Source: JABDIP01 sp965212545
GTDB lineage: Bacteria > Pseudomonadota > Alphaproteobacteria > DSM-16000 > Inquilinaceae
Reading direction: 5' to 3'
DNA: 64,000 bases
Assembly: GCA_965212545.1 (NCBI GenBank)
Contig: CBDBVB010000027.1
Span: forward strand, 1 to 64,000
Position 1 is the stretch's first letter. Every line of letters starts with the position of its first letter. The notes beneath the pieces were generated by a model, which did not search any database, was not told the origin of the DNA, and saw only the letters and a program-made list of their open reading frames with translations. The position numbers and the translations under genes were made by a program. Positions 9,219 through 18,624 of the stretch are shown here, one piece after another.

Positions 9219-10357
9219 TGGCAGGGGAAAAGCCGACCTTCTCCCTCGGCATCGAGGAAGAGTACCTGTTGGTGAACCGAGAGTCGCGCGACCTGGAACG
9301 GGATCCGCCCAAGGAGTTGCTGAAGGATTGCCAGCATCGCATGGAGGGCCGTGTCAGCCCGGAGTTCATGCGCTGCCAGATCGAGGTCGGCACGCCGGTT
9401 TGCAAGGATATCGGCGCGGCCCGCAAGGAACTGGCCTTCCTGCGGCGCAATGTCGCCGATCTGGCCGAACAGCATGGCCTCGCGATCATCGCCGCCTCGA
9501 CCCACCCCTTTGCCAAGTGGCAGCCGCAGAAGCACACGCACCAGAAGCGCTATGACGAACTGGCCAAGGATATGGGCGTGCCGCTGCGCCGGCTGCTGAT
9601 CTGCGCCAATCACGTCCATGTCGGGATCGACGACGACAATCTGCGCATCGATCTGATGAACCAGGCGCGCTACTTCCTGCCGCATCTTCTGGCGCTCAGT
9701 ACCTCGTCGCCGTTCTGGCAGGGCCAGAACACCAAGCTGAAATCCTACCGGCTGGCGGTGTTCAACGAAATGCCCCGGACCGGCATGCCGGAGGAGTATC
9801 AAAGCTTCGGCGAGTACAAGAAGCACCTCGACGCCCTGGTCCAGACCAAGGTGATCGAGGACGGCACGAAGATCTGGTGGGACGTGCGCCCCAGCGCCCG
9901 GTTCCCGACCCTGGAGATGCGCATCTGCGACATCGCCACGACGATGGAGGACGGGATCTGCATCGCGGCGCTGTACCAGTGCATGCTGCGCATGCTGTGG
10001 CGGCTGAAGCGCATGAATGTGACCTGGCGGCGCTACAAGACGCTGCTGATCAACGAGAACCGCTGGCGCGCCATGCGGCACGGATTCGACAAGGGGCTGA
10101 TCGATTTCGGCCGTGGCGAGATGGTGCCGTATGAGGATTTGCTGGAGGAGATCCTCGATCTGGTGAAGGAGGATGCGGAGGCGCTGGGCTGTGCCGCCGA
10201 GGTTGCCCATGCCCGCAAGATCCGCGAGCGCGGCACCAGCGCCCACCGCCAGCTCGTGCTCTATCAGCAGGCCTTGGATGATGGCGCCGACCACAACGAG
10301 GCGCTGGTCAAGGTCGTCGACTGGTTGATCGAGGAAACGCTGGAAGGCGTGGCCTGA
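9218..10357 (+). CDS. Carboxylate-amine ligase, glutamate-cysteine ligase type 2 (YbdK-like)
   Basis: 379 residues. The N terminus FSLGIEEEYLLV is the nucleotide/metal-binding start of the GCS2 superfamily. ANHVHVGI near residue 130, STSSPFWQGQNT near 168 and DVRPSARFPTLEMRICD near 222 are family landmarks. These ATP-dependent enzymes join an amino group to the gamma-carboxylate of glutamate or a related acid. Many, like YbdK, have only weak glutamate-cysteine ligase activity, so the true product is uncertain. Translation is coupled to the N-formylglutamate amidohydrolase-like gene. Confidence 0.87.
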   Translation: MAGEKPTFSLGIEEEYLLVNRESRDLERDPPKELLKDCQHRMEGRVSPEFMRCQIEVGTPVCKDIGAARKELAFLRRNVADLAEQHGLAIIAASTHPFAKWQPQKHTHQKRYDELAKDMGVPLRRLLICANHVHVGIDDDNLRIDLMNQARYFLPHLLALSTSSPFWQGQNTKLKSYRLAVFNEMPRTGMPEEYQSFGEYKKHLDALVQTKVIEDGTKIWWDVRPSARFPTLEMRICDIATTMEDGICIAALYQCMLRMLWRLKRMNVTWRRYKTLLINENRWRAMRHGFDKGLIDFGRGEMVPYEDLLEEILDLVKEDAEALGCAAEVAHARKIRERGTSAHRQLVLYQQALDDGADHNEALVKVVDWLIEETLEGVA

Positions 10358-10470
10358 GACCTGCGGGAGGTCCGGGATGACAGCATTCTATTCCAGCCGG
10401 TCATTCGCATCTTTACCCGACGGCGCCAATCCCCACATTCACGCCAGCATCACCCGAAGGACCGCACCCG

Positions 10471-10773
10471 ATGGACGATACCACCCGTACCGAACTGGAG
10501 GCTGCCGCGTTCCGCCGCCTGGTGGCGCATTTCCGCGAGCGCACCGATGTCCAGAACATCGACCTGATGAACCTGTCCGGCTTCTGCCGCAACTGCCTGT
10601 CGAAATGGTATCGCGCAGCAGCCGAGGACAAGGGCCTGGACCTGAGCTACGACGAGGCCCGCAAGATCGTCTACGGCATGCCCTATGCCGATTGGAAGGC
10701 CAAATACCAGACCGAGGCGAGTGCAGAACAGAAGGCCGCCTACGAGCAGAACAAGCCGACAGACGGACACTAG
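10471..10773 (+). CDS. DUF1244 domain protein
   Basis: 100 residues. The sequence FRRLVAHFRERTDVQNIDLM, the segment GFCRNCLSKWY with two cysteines, and YGMPYADWKAKYQ are the hallmarks of the DUF1244 family (SMc04008-like), a small conserved proteobacterial protein with a helical fold and no known reaction. It has its own start after a 110-base gap and is probably not coupled to the ligase. No signal peptide or membrane segment. Confidence 0.88.
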   Translation: MDDTTRTELEAAAFRRLVAHFRERTDVQNIDLMNLSGFCRNCLSKWYRAAAEDKGLDLSYDEARKIVYGMPYADWKAKYQTEASAEQKAAYEQNKPTDGH

Positions 10774-10887
10774 GCGATCGTCGTTCACGGTGCGCTTGCG
10801 CCGATAAATCGCACGGCCTATCGTCCGCCGCCGGCGCGGCGATTGACCGGGCCGCATCACAGTCCAACAGGGTTGAAGAGGGTCGTC

Positions 10888-11157
10888 ATGGCTGATGTCG
10901 GCGGGATTGCCGGGGATCGTTTGCGCTCGTTCATCGAGAGGATCGAGCGGCTGGAAGAAGAGAAGGCGGCCCTGTCGGCCGATATCCGCGAGGTTTTCGC
11001 CGAGGCCAAGTCGAACGGCTTCGACACCAAGATCATGCGTCAGGTCGTGCGCCTGAGAAAGATGGAGAGCGCCGACCGCGAGGAGCAGGAGCTTCTGCTC
11101 GATTTGTACAAACGTGCGCTCGGCATGTCCGAGCTGGAGCTGGCCGAGGCGAGTTGA
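10888..11157 (+). CDS. gapR: GapR-like DUF2312 nucleoid-associated DNA-binding protein
   Basis: 89 residues from the ATG at 10888 (MADVGGIAG...). The coiled-coil core FIERIERLEEEKAAL followed by IREVFAEAKSNGFD, and the basic RLRKMESADREEQELLLDLYK, match the DUF2312 family, whose Caulobacter member GapR clamps overtwisted AT-rich DNA ahead of replication and transcription complexes. The family is almost confined to alphaproteobacteria, which supports the taxonomic reading. An in-frame ATG at 10843 would add 15 unlikely residues. The gene symbol is by family similarity. Several paralogs can occur per genome, so this need not be the main copy. Confidence 0.82.
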   Translation: MADVGGIAGDRLRSFIERIERLEEEKAALSADIREVFAEAKSNGFDTKIMRQVVRLRKMESADREEQELLLDLYKRALGMSELELAEAS

Positions 11158-11347
11158 TCGGCTGCTTGCGGACGACACGCCCCGAGCCCGCAGGAGTCCC
11201 GCGCGGGTCCATAGAAAAGTGGAACAGCGCGGGCCGGACGCGGAGTCCGTTGTCCCGGTCCGCTCACATCGCTACTCTCGCCATCAAATGAAATGCAGCC
11301 TGGACGACGCCGTTAAGGGCGGACGTGGGCGCTGCGCAGGAGGGATC

Positions 11348-12352
11348 ATGAAGATCACGGGTTTCAGACTTGGTATTGCGGCAACCCTGGCGGGCCTGGG
11401 AATGGCCGGCAGCGTTGTGGCGCAGGACCTGAACTTTTTCACCATCGGGACCGGCGGCACCGGTGCCACCTATTACCCGCTTGGCGGCGTGATTGCCAAC
11501 GCGGTTTCCAATCCGCCAGGGTCGCGGCCATGCGATGAGGGCGGAAGCTGCGGCGTGCCGGGGCTGATCGCGGTGGCGCAATCCTCGCGCGGGTCAGTCA
11601 ACAATGTGAACGGTATCAATTCCGGGCTGTTTGGTTCGGGCTTCTCGCAGTCCGATGTGGCCTATTGGGCCTATACCGGGACCGGCGTCTTCGAGGGCCA
11701 GGATGCGATGACCGGGTTGCGCGCGATCGCCGCTTTGTATCCCGAGCATATCCATCTGGTCGCCGGCGCCGATTCCGGCATCGAATCGGTCGCCGACCTG
11801 CGCGGCAAGCGCGTGTCGCTTGACGAGCCGGGCTCCGGCACTTTCGTCGACGCGCTGATCATCCTGACCGCCTACGGCCTGACCACCGACGATGTCGAGG
11901 TCGACTATTTGAAGCCAGGCCCGGCCAGCGACGCCATCCGCAACGGCCAGCTTGATGCGTTCTTCATTGTCGCCGGCTATCCGACCGGTGCGGTTGTCGA
12001 GCTTGCATCCTCGGCCGATGTCACCCTGGTGCCGATCGCCGGCGACGAAGCGTCGGAGATCGTCGACGATTACGGCTTCTTCTCGGTCGATGCGATCCCC
12101 GCCGGCACATACGAGGATATCGGCGAGACGTCGACATTGGCGGTCGGCGCGCAGTGGATCACCAGCGTCGACCAGGACGAGGAGTTGATCTACCAGATCA
12201 CCCAGGCGCTCTGGAACGACAAGACCCGCCGCCTATTGGATGTGGGCCATGCCAAGGGCGCGTCGGTCACGCCGGCCACGGCCCTGGACGGCATCGGCAT
12301 TCCGCTGCATCCGGGCGCCGAGCGCTTCTACCGCGAGGCCGGCCTGCTGTAG
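11348..12352 (+). CDS. TAXI-family TRAP transporter solute-binding protein
   Basis: 334 residues from the ATG at 11348, with AGGAGGG four bases upstream. A signal peptide (MKITGFRLGIAATLAGLGMA, cleaved after VVAQ or so) precedes FFTIGTGGTGATYYPLGG, the diagnostic start of TAXI (TRAP-associated extracytoplasmic immunogenic) proteins. SVADLRGKRVSLDEPGSGTF and DAFFIVAGYPTGAV are further family landmarks. It binds an organic acid or amino acid such as glutamate-like ligands and delivers it to the fused TRAP permease encoded next. The two pairs of Cys near residue 60 (PCDEGGSC) could form a disulfide. Confidence 0.9.
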   Translation: MKITGFRLGIAATLAGLGMAGSVVAQDLNFFTIGTGGTGATYYPLGGVIANAVSNPPGSRPCDEGGSCGVPGLIAVAQSSRGSVNNVNGINSGLFGSGFSQSDVAYWAYTGTGVFEGQDAMTGLRAIAALYPEHIHLVAGADSGIESVADLRGKRVSLDEPGSGTFVDALIILTAYGLTTDDVEVDYLKPGPASDAIRNGQLDAFFIVAGYPTGAVVELASSADVTLVPIAGDEASEIVDDYGFFSVDAIPAGTYEDIGETSTLAVGAQWITSVDQDEELIYQITQALWNDKTRRLLDVGHAKGASVTPATALDGIGIPLHPGAERFYREAGLL

Positions 12353-12415
12353 CAGAGCCCTATCGAACCACGGGCACGCCGCTGGGAAGCGGGGCGTTGC
12401 CTCATGCAGTGACCA

Positions 12416-12444
12416 CCGCCGGCCGGAATGCATCCGGCCGGCGG
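12416..12444 (+). promoter_or_regulatory. Perfect 12-bp stem-loop between TAXI binding-protein and TRAP permease genes
   Basis: CCGCCGGCCGGA at 12416-12427, a five-base loop, and the exact complement at 12433-12444. It lies in the 129-base gap between the binding-protein and permease genes and has no T-tract. By analogy with other binding-protein operons it likely protects the upstream message and reduces read-through, giving more binding protein than permease. It matches the 5199-5225 structure in position and stem length but not in sequence. Confidence 0.65.
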
Positions 12445-12481
12445 ACCTGTTTCCGGTACATCGTCTAAGAGCAAGACAGGC

Positions 12482-14554
12482 ATGGCGCAGACCGACCAGT
12501 CGCCGATCGAGGCCGAGAACCTGGCGGCGCTCGAGCAGCACTATGACCCGGAACTGAATTTCCGCCCCATGGGTCACAGGGTCGGGCTGTTCGTCGCCAC
12601 GGTGCTGGTCGCCATGTCGGCCTACCATCTCTATGCCGCCGGAATGGGGCCGCCGCGCGAGTTGCTGCACAAGGGAATCCACCTGGCCTTCGTGCTGGGG
12701 CTGGTATTCCTGGTATTCGGTGCGACCCGCGGCGCCTTTGAGCGTGAGCCGAGAACCTCGCTGCTGTTCCCGGGCGGAATTCCCCTGTGGGACTGGGCGT
12801 TGGCGGTGAGCGGCGTCGTGGTCACTTTGTATCTGCCCTTGCTGCCGACCGATCAGGTGGCGATGCGGGTCGGCAATCCAGCCACCAGCGATATTGTCGC
12901 CGGCACCGTCCTGCTGGTCCTGGTGCTCGAGGCGGCGCGCCGCTCGATGGGCTGGACACTGCCGATCATCGTGCTGGTGTTCATTCTCTATGCGCTGTTC
13001 GGCCGACACGCGCCGGGTTTGTTGAAGCACCCCGGGGCGAGCTGGACTGGCCTCGTCAACCATCTCTACATGACGGGGCAGGGGATCTACGGGATCGCCG
13101 TTTGGGTGATCGCCAAGATCGTCTTCCTGTTTGTCCTGTTCGGCGTCCTGGCGACCCGCATCGGGCTCGGTCAGCTGTTCATCGATATCGCCACCTGTAT
13201 CGCCGGCCGTTATGCCGGCGGCCCGGCCAAGGTGGCGGTGGTCTCGTCGGCCATGCTCGGGATGATCTCCGGCTCGTCCATCGCCAACACGGTGACCACG
13301 GGCTCGATGACCATTCCGATGATGAAGCGCATCGGCTACCCGCGCCATTTCGCCGGCGCGGTGGAGGCGACCGCGTCCACCGGCGGCCAGATCACGCCGC
13401 CGATCATGGGGGCGGCGGCGTTCCTGATGGTCGAGTTCCTGGAGATTCCCTATCGGGAAATCCTGCTGGCGGCGCTGGTTCCGGCCCTGCTGCACTATTT
13501 CGGCGTCATGGTCATGGTGCATCTGGAGGCCAAGAAGCTCGGCCTGCGCGGGCTGCGATCTGACGAGATGCCGAGGCTGGCGCAGGCGCTGCGCAGCAAT
13601 TGGCCGACCCTGGTCCCACTCGTCCTACTGGTCTACCTGATCATCGACGGCCGGTCGCCCGACTTCGCCGCGTTCTGGGGCGTGGTCGCCTGCATTGCGG
13701 TCGGAGCCCTGAATCCGCGGCATCGGCTGAATTTCATCGAGATGTTCGATGCGCTGAAGACCGGTGCGCAATATGCCTTGGCCGTCGGAGCGGCGGCGGC
13801 GGCGGTCGGCGTCGTGATCGGCGTCGTGACCCTGACCGGAACCGGCTTCCGGCTCAGCGGCATGGTGGTCCAGACGGCCAATCAGCTGGCCATGTTCCTG
13901 GCCCCGTTCGTGCCGTTCGGTCTGTTCGATGTGGCCGCCATGGCGTTGTTCTTCACCCTGCTGTTCACGGCGTTCGCCTGCATCGTTCTGGGGGCCGGGA
14001 TCCCGACCACGACCACGTATATCATTCTGGTGGCGCTGGCCGCGCCGGCGCTCGCACTGCTCGGCGTGCCCCAGCTCGTGGCGCATTTCTTCGTCTTCTA
14101 TTACGGCGTGCTGGCCGATATCACGCCGCCGGTGGCGCTGGCCGCATACGCCGCCGCCGGGATCGCCGGCGCCAACCCGTTCCGGACCGGCAACACCGCT
14201 TTCCGGCTCGCCATCGCCAAGGCGCTGGTGCCGTTCGTCTTCGTCTATGCGCCGGTGATGCTGATCGTGACCGACGGGTTCACCTGGGTCGCCTTTCTGG
14301 TCACTGTCAGCGGCGCCGTTGTCGGAATCGGCCTGCTGGGCGCCGCCTTCACCGGCTATCTGCTGGTTCCGATGATGGCGGTTGAGCGCTGGCTTCTGGG
14401 CTTTGCGTCACTCTTCTTCATTTCACCCGGTGGCGTCACCATGGCCATCGGGGCAGTTCTGGCCGCACCGATACTTGCCCGGCAGATCTGGGCTCGCAGG
14501 GCCGCCGCCCTGTCGTTTTCCGGCCAACCGGAGTCGCGGCGAAGAGAGCGCTAG
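12482..14554 (+). CDS. TRAP transporter permease, 4TM/12TM (DctQ-DctM) fusion
   Basis: 690 residues from the ATG at 12482. The N-terminal part (about 30-190) is a four-helix DctQ-like domain, and the rest is the twelve-helix DctM-like channel. The strong family block SSAMLGMISGSSIANTVTTG and the following TGGQITPPIMGAAAF are typical of DctM, as is GIPTTTTYIILVALAAPAL in the second half. Such fused permeases partner with TAXI binding proteins and use the sodium gradient to import carboxylates or amino acids. The binding protein is immediately upstream. Confidence 0.92.
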   Translation: MAQTDQSPIEAENLAALEQHYDPELNFRPMGHRVGLFVATVLVAMSAYHLYAAGMGPPRELLHKGIHLAFVLGLVFLVFGATRGAFEREPRTSLLFPGGIPLWDWALAVSGVVVTLYLPLLPTDQVAMRVGNPATSDIVAGTVLLVLVLEAARRSMGWTLPIIVLVFILYALFGRHAPGLLKHPGASWTGLVNHLYMTGQGIYGIAVWVIAKIVFLFVLFGVLATRIGLGQLFIDIATCIAGRYAGGPAKVAVVSSAMLGMISGSSIANTVTTGSMTIPMMKRIGYPRHFAGAVEATASTGGQITPPIMGAAAFLMVEFLEIPYREILLAALVPALLHYFGVMVMVHLEAKKLGLRGLRSDEMPRLAQALRSNWPTLVPLVLLVYLIIDGRSPDFAAFWGVVACIAVGALNPRHRLNFIEMFDALKTGAQYALAVGAAAAAVGVVIGVVTLTGTGFRLSGMVVQTANQLAMFLAPFVPFGLFDVAAMALFFTLLFTAFACIVLGAGIPTTTTYIILVALAAPALALLGVPQLVAHFFVFYYGVLADITPPVALAAYAAAGIAGANPFRTGNTAFRLAIAKALVPFVFVYAPVMLIVTDGFTWVAFLVTVSGAVVGIGLLGAAFTGYLLVPMMAVERWLLGFASLFFISPGGVTMAIGAVLAAPILARQIWARRAAALSFSGQPESRRRER

Positions 14555-14628
14555 ACACCCCTTTCTCTAGCGTAAAGCTGCGCGCGGAGGTCCGCGTGGC
14601 GTCGTTTCCAGCACGCTGGAGGGAGTCG

Positions 14629-15605
14629 ATGGGCCGGCATGAAGGGGCTTTTGCGGTCGCCAGTGGGGCCGCGGCACCGGTCTGCGAAAAGCAGGCGATC
14701 GTCGATTTTCTGACCGGCTACTCCGTCGAGACGTCGCCGGCGGCGGCGGACAAGCTGGACAGTTTTCGCGATCATCTTGCGGCGGGCACGCGGGTCTATG
14801 TGGCGACGCTTGCCCGGCACCGGATTCGATCGCGTGATCGCGACCGCGCGGCGCCTGCGTGACGAGGGAATGGTCCCGGTGCCGCACCTCCCGGCCCGCG
14901 GCATCTCAGGTCCCGATCAACTTGGCCGATTGCTGGCGGAGCTTCAACGGAGAAGCCGGCGTCGAGGAGGTGCTGACCATCGCCGGGGGCTGCGACAGCC
15001 GGTTGGCGCGTTCGACCGGACCATGCAGATGCTGGAAACCGGCCGTTCGAGCGTCACGGAATCCGCCGGGTCGGCGTGGCCGGTCACCCGGAGGGCAATC
15101 CGGACATCGATCCCTCGGAGTTGGGCCGCGCCCTGGTCGCGAAGAACAACTTCGCCGAGCGGTCCGGCATTGTCGCTCTATCTGGTCACCCAGTTCTGTT
15201 TCGACGCGGCGCCGGTGATCGCCTGGGACCGGGCCATTCGAGGCGCCGGCAACCGCCTGCCGATCCATATCGGCATCGCCGGACCGGCGACCCTGAAGAG
15301 CCTGCTCAACTATGCAAGGATGTGCGGCATCGGCCCGTCCGCCCGGATGTTGCGCCGGCAGGGACGCAGCCTGGCCCGCCTCGGTACCGTGTCGGCGCCG
15401 GATCAGGTGGTCGCCGGACTTGCCCGGTATCGCGCGACGGACCCCCAGTGCGGCATCGAAGCCGCGCATTTCTATACGTTCGGCGGCCTGCGCCGCGCGA
15501 CCCGGTGGTTGGATGCGGTGCTGACATGCGCACCGACCGCGACGGCTTGGCGAGTTCGACATGCGCGCCGACCGGGACGGCTTCTTGGTCCGGGTCGAAC
15601 TCTAG
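14629..15605 (+). pseudogene. Methylenetetrahydrofolate reductase-like protein, several frameshifts
   Basis: Starts at the ATG at 14629 behind GGAGGGA. Pieces in all three frames join into one protein: a start region with FLTGYSVETSPAAADKL, then GTGFDRVIATARRLRDEGMV, PVPHLPARGI, EVLTIAGGC, RVGVAGHPEGNPDI, TQFCFDAAPVIAWDRAI, HIGIAGPATLKSLLNYARMC, HFYTFGGL and a tail GEFDMRADRDGFLVRVEL ending TAG at 15603-15605. This is the MTHFR-like flavoprotein family with the HPEGNP and TQFCFD blocks. At least four indels (around 14805, 14910, 15050 and 15165, and another near 15535) break it. In a complete form it would oxidise or reduce methyl/methylene-THF, matching the demethylation genes nearby. Assembly error or a real pseudogene cannot be told apart here. 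Confidence 0.75.
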
Positions 15606-15611
15606 GCGCCG

Positions 15612-16601
15612 TCAGGTTACGACGGCGCGCTCCTCGCGTGGCGACTTTCCGTACATCTCGCGATAGCACTTGGAGAAGTGCGAGGCCGACACGAACCCGC
15701 AGGCCAGCGACAGATCGACGATCGGCAACTCGCTCTGGTACAGCAGGTGGCGGGCCCGCTCCAGCCTGAGCTCCAGATAGTATTGCGCCGGCGCCCGGCC
15801 GAGATGCTTGCGGAACAGGCGCTCCAACTGGCGGCGGGACAACCCGACGAACTGGGCCAACTCGTCCTGGCTCAGGGGCTCGCTGAGATTGGCCTCCATC
15901 AGTTCGACCGCGCCGATCAGCTTCGTATTGTGCACGCCCAACCGCATCCCGGTCGGTAGACGCTGACGGTCGTCGCCGCTGCGGATCCGATCGACCATGA
16001 ACTGCTCGGAGACCCGCGTCGCCAGTTCCTGCCCATGCTGTTCCCGGATCAGGTCCAGGATCATGTCCAAGGCCGCCGTGCCGCCGCAGCAGGTGTAGCG
16101 GTTTCGATCGACCTCGTAGAGATCGGCATTTACATCGATATCCGGGAAGGTCTCGGCGAAGCCCGGGAGGTTTTCCCAATGGATCGCGCAACGGTAGCCG
16201 TTCAGCAGGCCGACCCGCGCCAGCACCCAGGCACCGGTGCACACCGCGCCGATGTCGGCGCCCAGCCGTTCCATCCGGCGCAGCCAGCCGAAAACCTCGT
16301 CATCGCGATAGCGTTCGACATTTATGCCGGCGCAGACGATGACCATGTCGATGGGGCGGCCGTAGGCGCTGGCGCGCTGCACGTCGACCGTGGACATGTC
16401 GGCGCTGACCACGACGCCGCTGCTGGCCCGAACAGGGCCGCCATCCTTGGACAGGACAAGCCAGCCATAGAGCTCCTTGCCGGCCAATCGGTTGGCGACG
16501 CGCAGAGGCTCGATCGCCGTCGTGAAGGCGATCATCGAGAAATCCGGCACCAGCAGGAACCCGATCATCTGCGGTCGATAGGGTTCTTCGCCGACATCCA
16601 T
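15612..16601 (-). CDS. GlxA-family AraC-type regulator, GbdR-like (glycine betaine catabolism)
   Basis: 329 residues. The N-terminal DJ-1/PfpI-like domain (about 10-180) begins IGFLLVPDFSMIAFTTAIEPLRVANRL and contains AVCTGAWVLARVG. The C-terminal AraC/XylS helix-turn-helix pair (about 225-325) includes LSRRQLERLFRKHLG and LACGFVSASHFSKCYREMYG. This architecture and the opening segment resemble Pseudomonas GbdR, an activator of betaine, dimethylglycine and sarcosine catabolism. It is divergent from formate-THF ligase and soxBDAG, the expected kind of target. The shared 309-base upstream region carries a 23-base direct repeat that may be its binding site. Ligand (betaine or dimethylglycine) is inferred. 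Confidence 0.85.
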   Translation of the reverse strand: MDVGEEPYRPQMIGFLLVPDFSMIAFTTAIEPLRVANRLAGKELYGWLVLSKDGGPVRASSGVVVSADMSTVDVQRASAYGRPIDMVIVCAGINVERYRDDEVFGWLRRMERLGADIGAVCTGAWVLARVGLLNGYRCAIHWENLPGFAETFPDIDVNADLYEVDRNRYTCCGGTAALDMILDLIREQHGQELATRVSEQFMVDRIRSGDDRQRLPTGMRLGVHNTKLIGAVELMEANLSEPLSQDELAQFVGLSRRQLERLFRKHLGRAPAQYYLELRLERARHLLYQSELPIVDLSLACGFVSASHFSKCYREMYGKSPREERAVVT

Positions 16602-16910
16602 GGCACAATCCGCCGTCGATTATTCTTTTGGCCGGGCCGCCCGCAGGCGAAACACCGCCTTATCCTCCTATCACATGTCGCAAATGGAACAAAGCGGTGA
16701 CAGGAGCCGAACAGTGGTGCCAATGCCCCACCTTTTGCAGTGCAGCACAGCCGGCGCTTGGAGCGCCCATTCGAATGTCGCACATTGTACAAAACGGGTC
16801 GTCGCCAATCGTGTCGTCGCGGCGGCCGGGTGGCAGCATTCCGCACCTGGCGTAGGGCGGGGTGCGGTCGCCTGATCCACGTCCGGACGACCGCAACAGG
16901 AGGTTCGACC
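16602..16910. promoter_or_regulatory. Divergent promoter region with a 23-base direct repeat exactly 100 bases apart
   Basis: The gap between the GbdR-like gene (leftward) and formate-THF ligase (rightward) holds two copies of a 23-base element at 16675-16697 and 16775-16797. Both start ATGTCGCA and share ATGTCGCAnATnGnACAAAnCGG, with about 19 of 23 bases identical, in the same orientation and 100 bases apart start to start. AraC-type activators bind such direct repeats, so this is a candidate site for the adjacent regulator. No recognisable RNA gene or small ORF with a ribosome site was seen. An AGGAGG at 16898-16903 serves the ligase start. Confidence 0.6.
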
Positions 16911-18587
16911 GTGTCCAAGTCCGACATCGAGATCGCCCGCGAGGCTTCGATCCAGCCGATCGAGTCAATCGCCGAGGGGCTCGGCATTCCCGAAACGGCG
17001 ATCCACCGCTTTGGTCGCCATATCGCCAAGGTCGATCTCGACCATTTGCGGTCTCTTGACGGCCGCCCGGACGGCAAGCTGGTGCTGGTCACCGCGATCA
17101 CGCCGACGCCGGCGGGCGAGGGCAAGACCACCACCACCGTCGGGCTCGGCGACGGTCTCAACCGGATCGGCCACAAGGCAGCGATATGCCTGCGCGAACC
17201 AAGCCTTGGCCCGTGTTTCGGCATGAAAGGCGGGGCGGCCGGCGGCGGCTACGCCCAGGTCGTGCCGATGGAGACGATCAACCTGCATTTCACCGGCGAC
17301 TTCCACGCCATCGGCAGCGCCCACAACCTGCTCGCGGCGCTGGTGGACAACCACATCTACTGGGGCAACGCGCTCGATATCGACGCCCGCCGCGTGACCT
17401 GGCGGCGGGTGATGGACATGAACGACCGCGCGCTGCGGCAAGTGGTCAGCAGCCTTGGCGGCGTGGCGAACGGCTTCCCACGCGAAAGCGGCTTCGACAT
17501 CACCGTCGCCTCGGAGGTCATGGCGATCCTCTGCCTGGCCACCGATCTCGACGATCTGCAGGAGCGGCTGGGCCGCATCATCGTCGGCTACACCCGCGAC
17601 CGAAAACCGGTTCTGGCGTCCGATCTGAAGGCACAGGGGCCGATGTCGGCGCTGTTGAAGGACGCGCTGATGCCGAATCTGGTGCAGACCCTGGAGAACA
17701 ATCCGGCCTTCGTCCATGGCGGCCCGTTCGCCAATATCGCCCATGGCTGCAACACGGTCATGGCCACCAGGGCGGCGCTGAAGATGGCCGATTTCGTGGT
17801 CACCGAGGCCGGCTTCGGAGCCGATCTGGGGGCCGAGAAGTTCTTCGACATCAAATGCCGGAAAGCCGGTCTCAAGCCTGACGTCGCGGTCGTGGTGGCG
17901 ACGGTCCGGGCCCTGAAGATGCATGGCGGCGTCGGCAAGGCGGATTTGGGCAAGCAGAACGTCGAGGCAGTCAGGGCGGGGCTCGAAAACCTCGGCCGGC
18001 ATCTGCGCAATATCGGCCAGTTCGGCATTCCGGCCGTGGTCGGCGTGAACCGCTTCACCGGCGACAGCGAGGCCGAGATGCAGGCGATCGTCGATTACTG
18101 CGGCGAGTTCGGTGTCGATGCCTATGTGTGCAGCCACTGGTCCGACGGCGGTGCCGGGATCGAGGACATGGCGCGCGCGGTGGCTGAGCTCGCCGCCGAC
18201 GGCCACGCCCAGTTCCGTACACTCTATGACGACCAGATGCCCTTGTTCGACAAGGTCCGGCACATCGCCCGCACGCTCTACGGCGCCGACGACGTGATCG
18301 CCGACAAGAAGGTCCGCGACCAGTTCCGCCAGATGCAGGAGGCCGGCTACGGGCATTTCCCGATCTGCATCGCCAAGACCCAGTACAGTTTCTCGACCGA
18401 CCCGGACCTGAAAGGGCGCGCCGACCAACCATGTTGTGCCGATCCGGGAGGTCAGGCTGAATGGGGGCGCGGAGTTCCTGGTGGTGATCTGCGGTGAGAT
18501 CATGACCATGCCGGGCCTGCCGCGGGTGCCGGCGGCCAACAGCATCTTCGTGAATGCGAGGACGGCCAGATCGAAGGGCTGTTCTGA
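16911..18587 (+). CDS. fhs: Formate-tetrahydrofolate ligase, two C-terminal frame breaks
   Basis: About 558 residues, the normal length. The GTG start at 16911 is preceded by AGGAGG with seven-base spacing. The P-loop TPTPAGEGKTTTT lies near residue 64-76, followed by REPSLGPCFGMKGGAAGGGY, both diagnostic. It makes 10-formyl-THF from formate, ATP and THF, or runs backwards to recover ATP when methyl groups are oxidised. Two indels affect the end: an extra A in an AAAGGG run at about 18411-18416, and a missing base near 18557. Correcting both restores GAPTNHVVPIREVRLN, MTMPGLPRVPAANSIFVN and a normal ending GQIEGLF with TGA at 18585-18587. It leads a likely operon with soxBDAG. Confidence 0.9.
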
Positions 18588-18624
18588 CCGCGCGGTGCGG
18601 AGGATCGGGGGAGCATCGCAGGCG

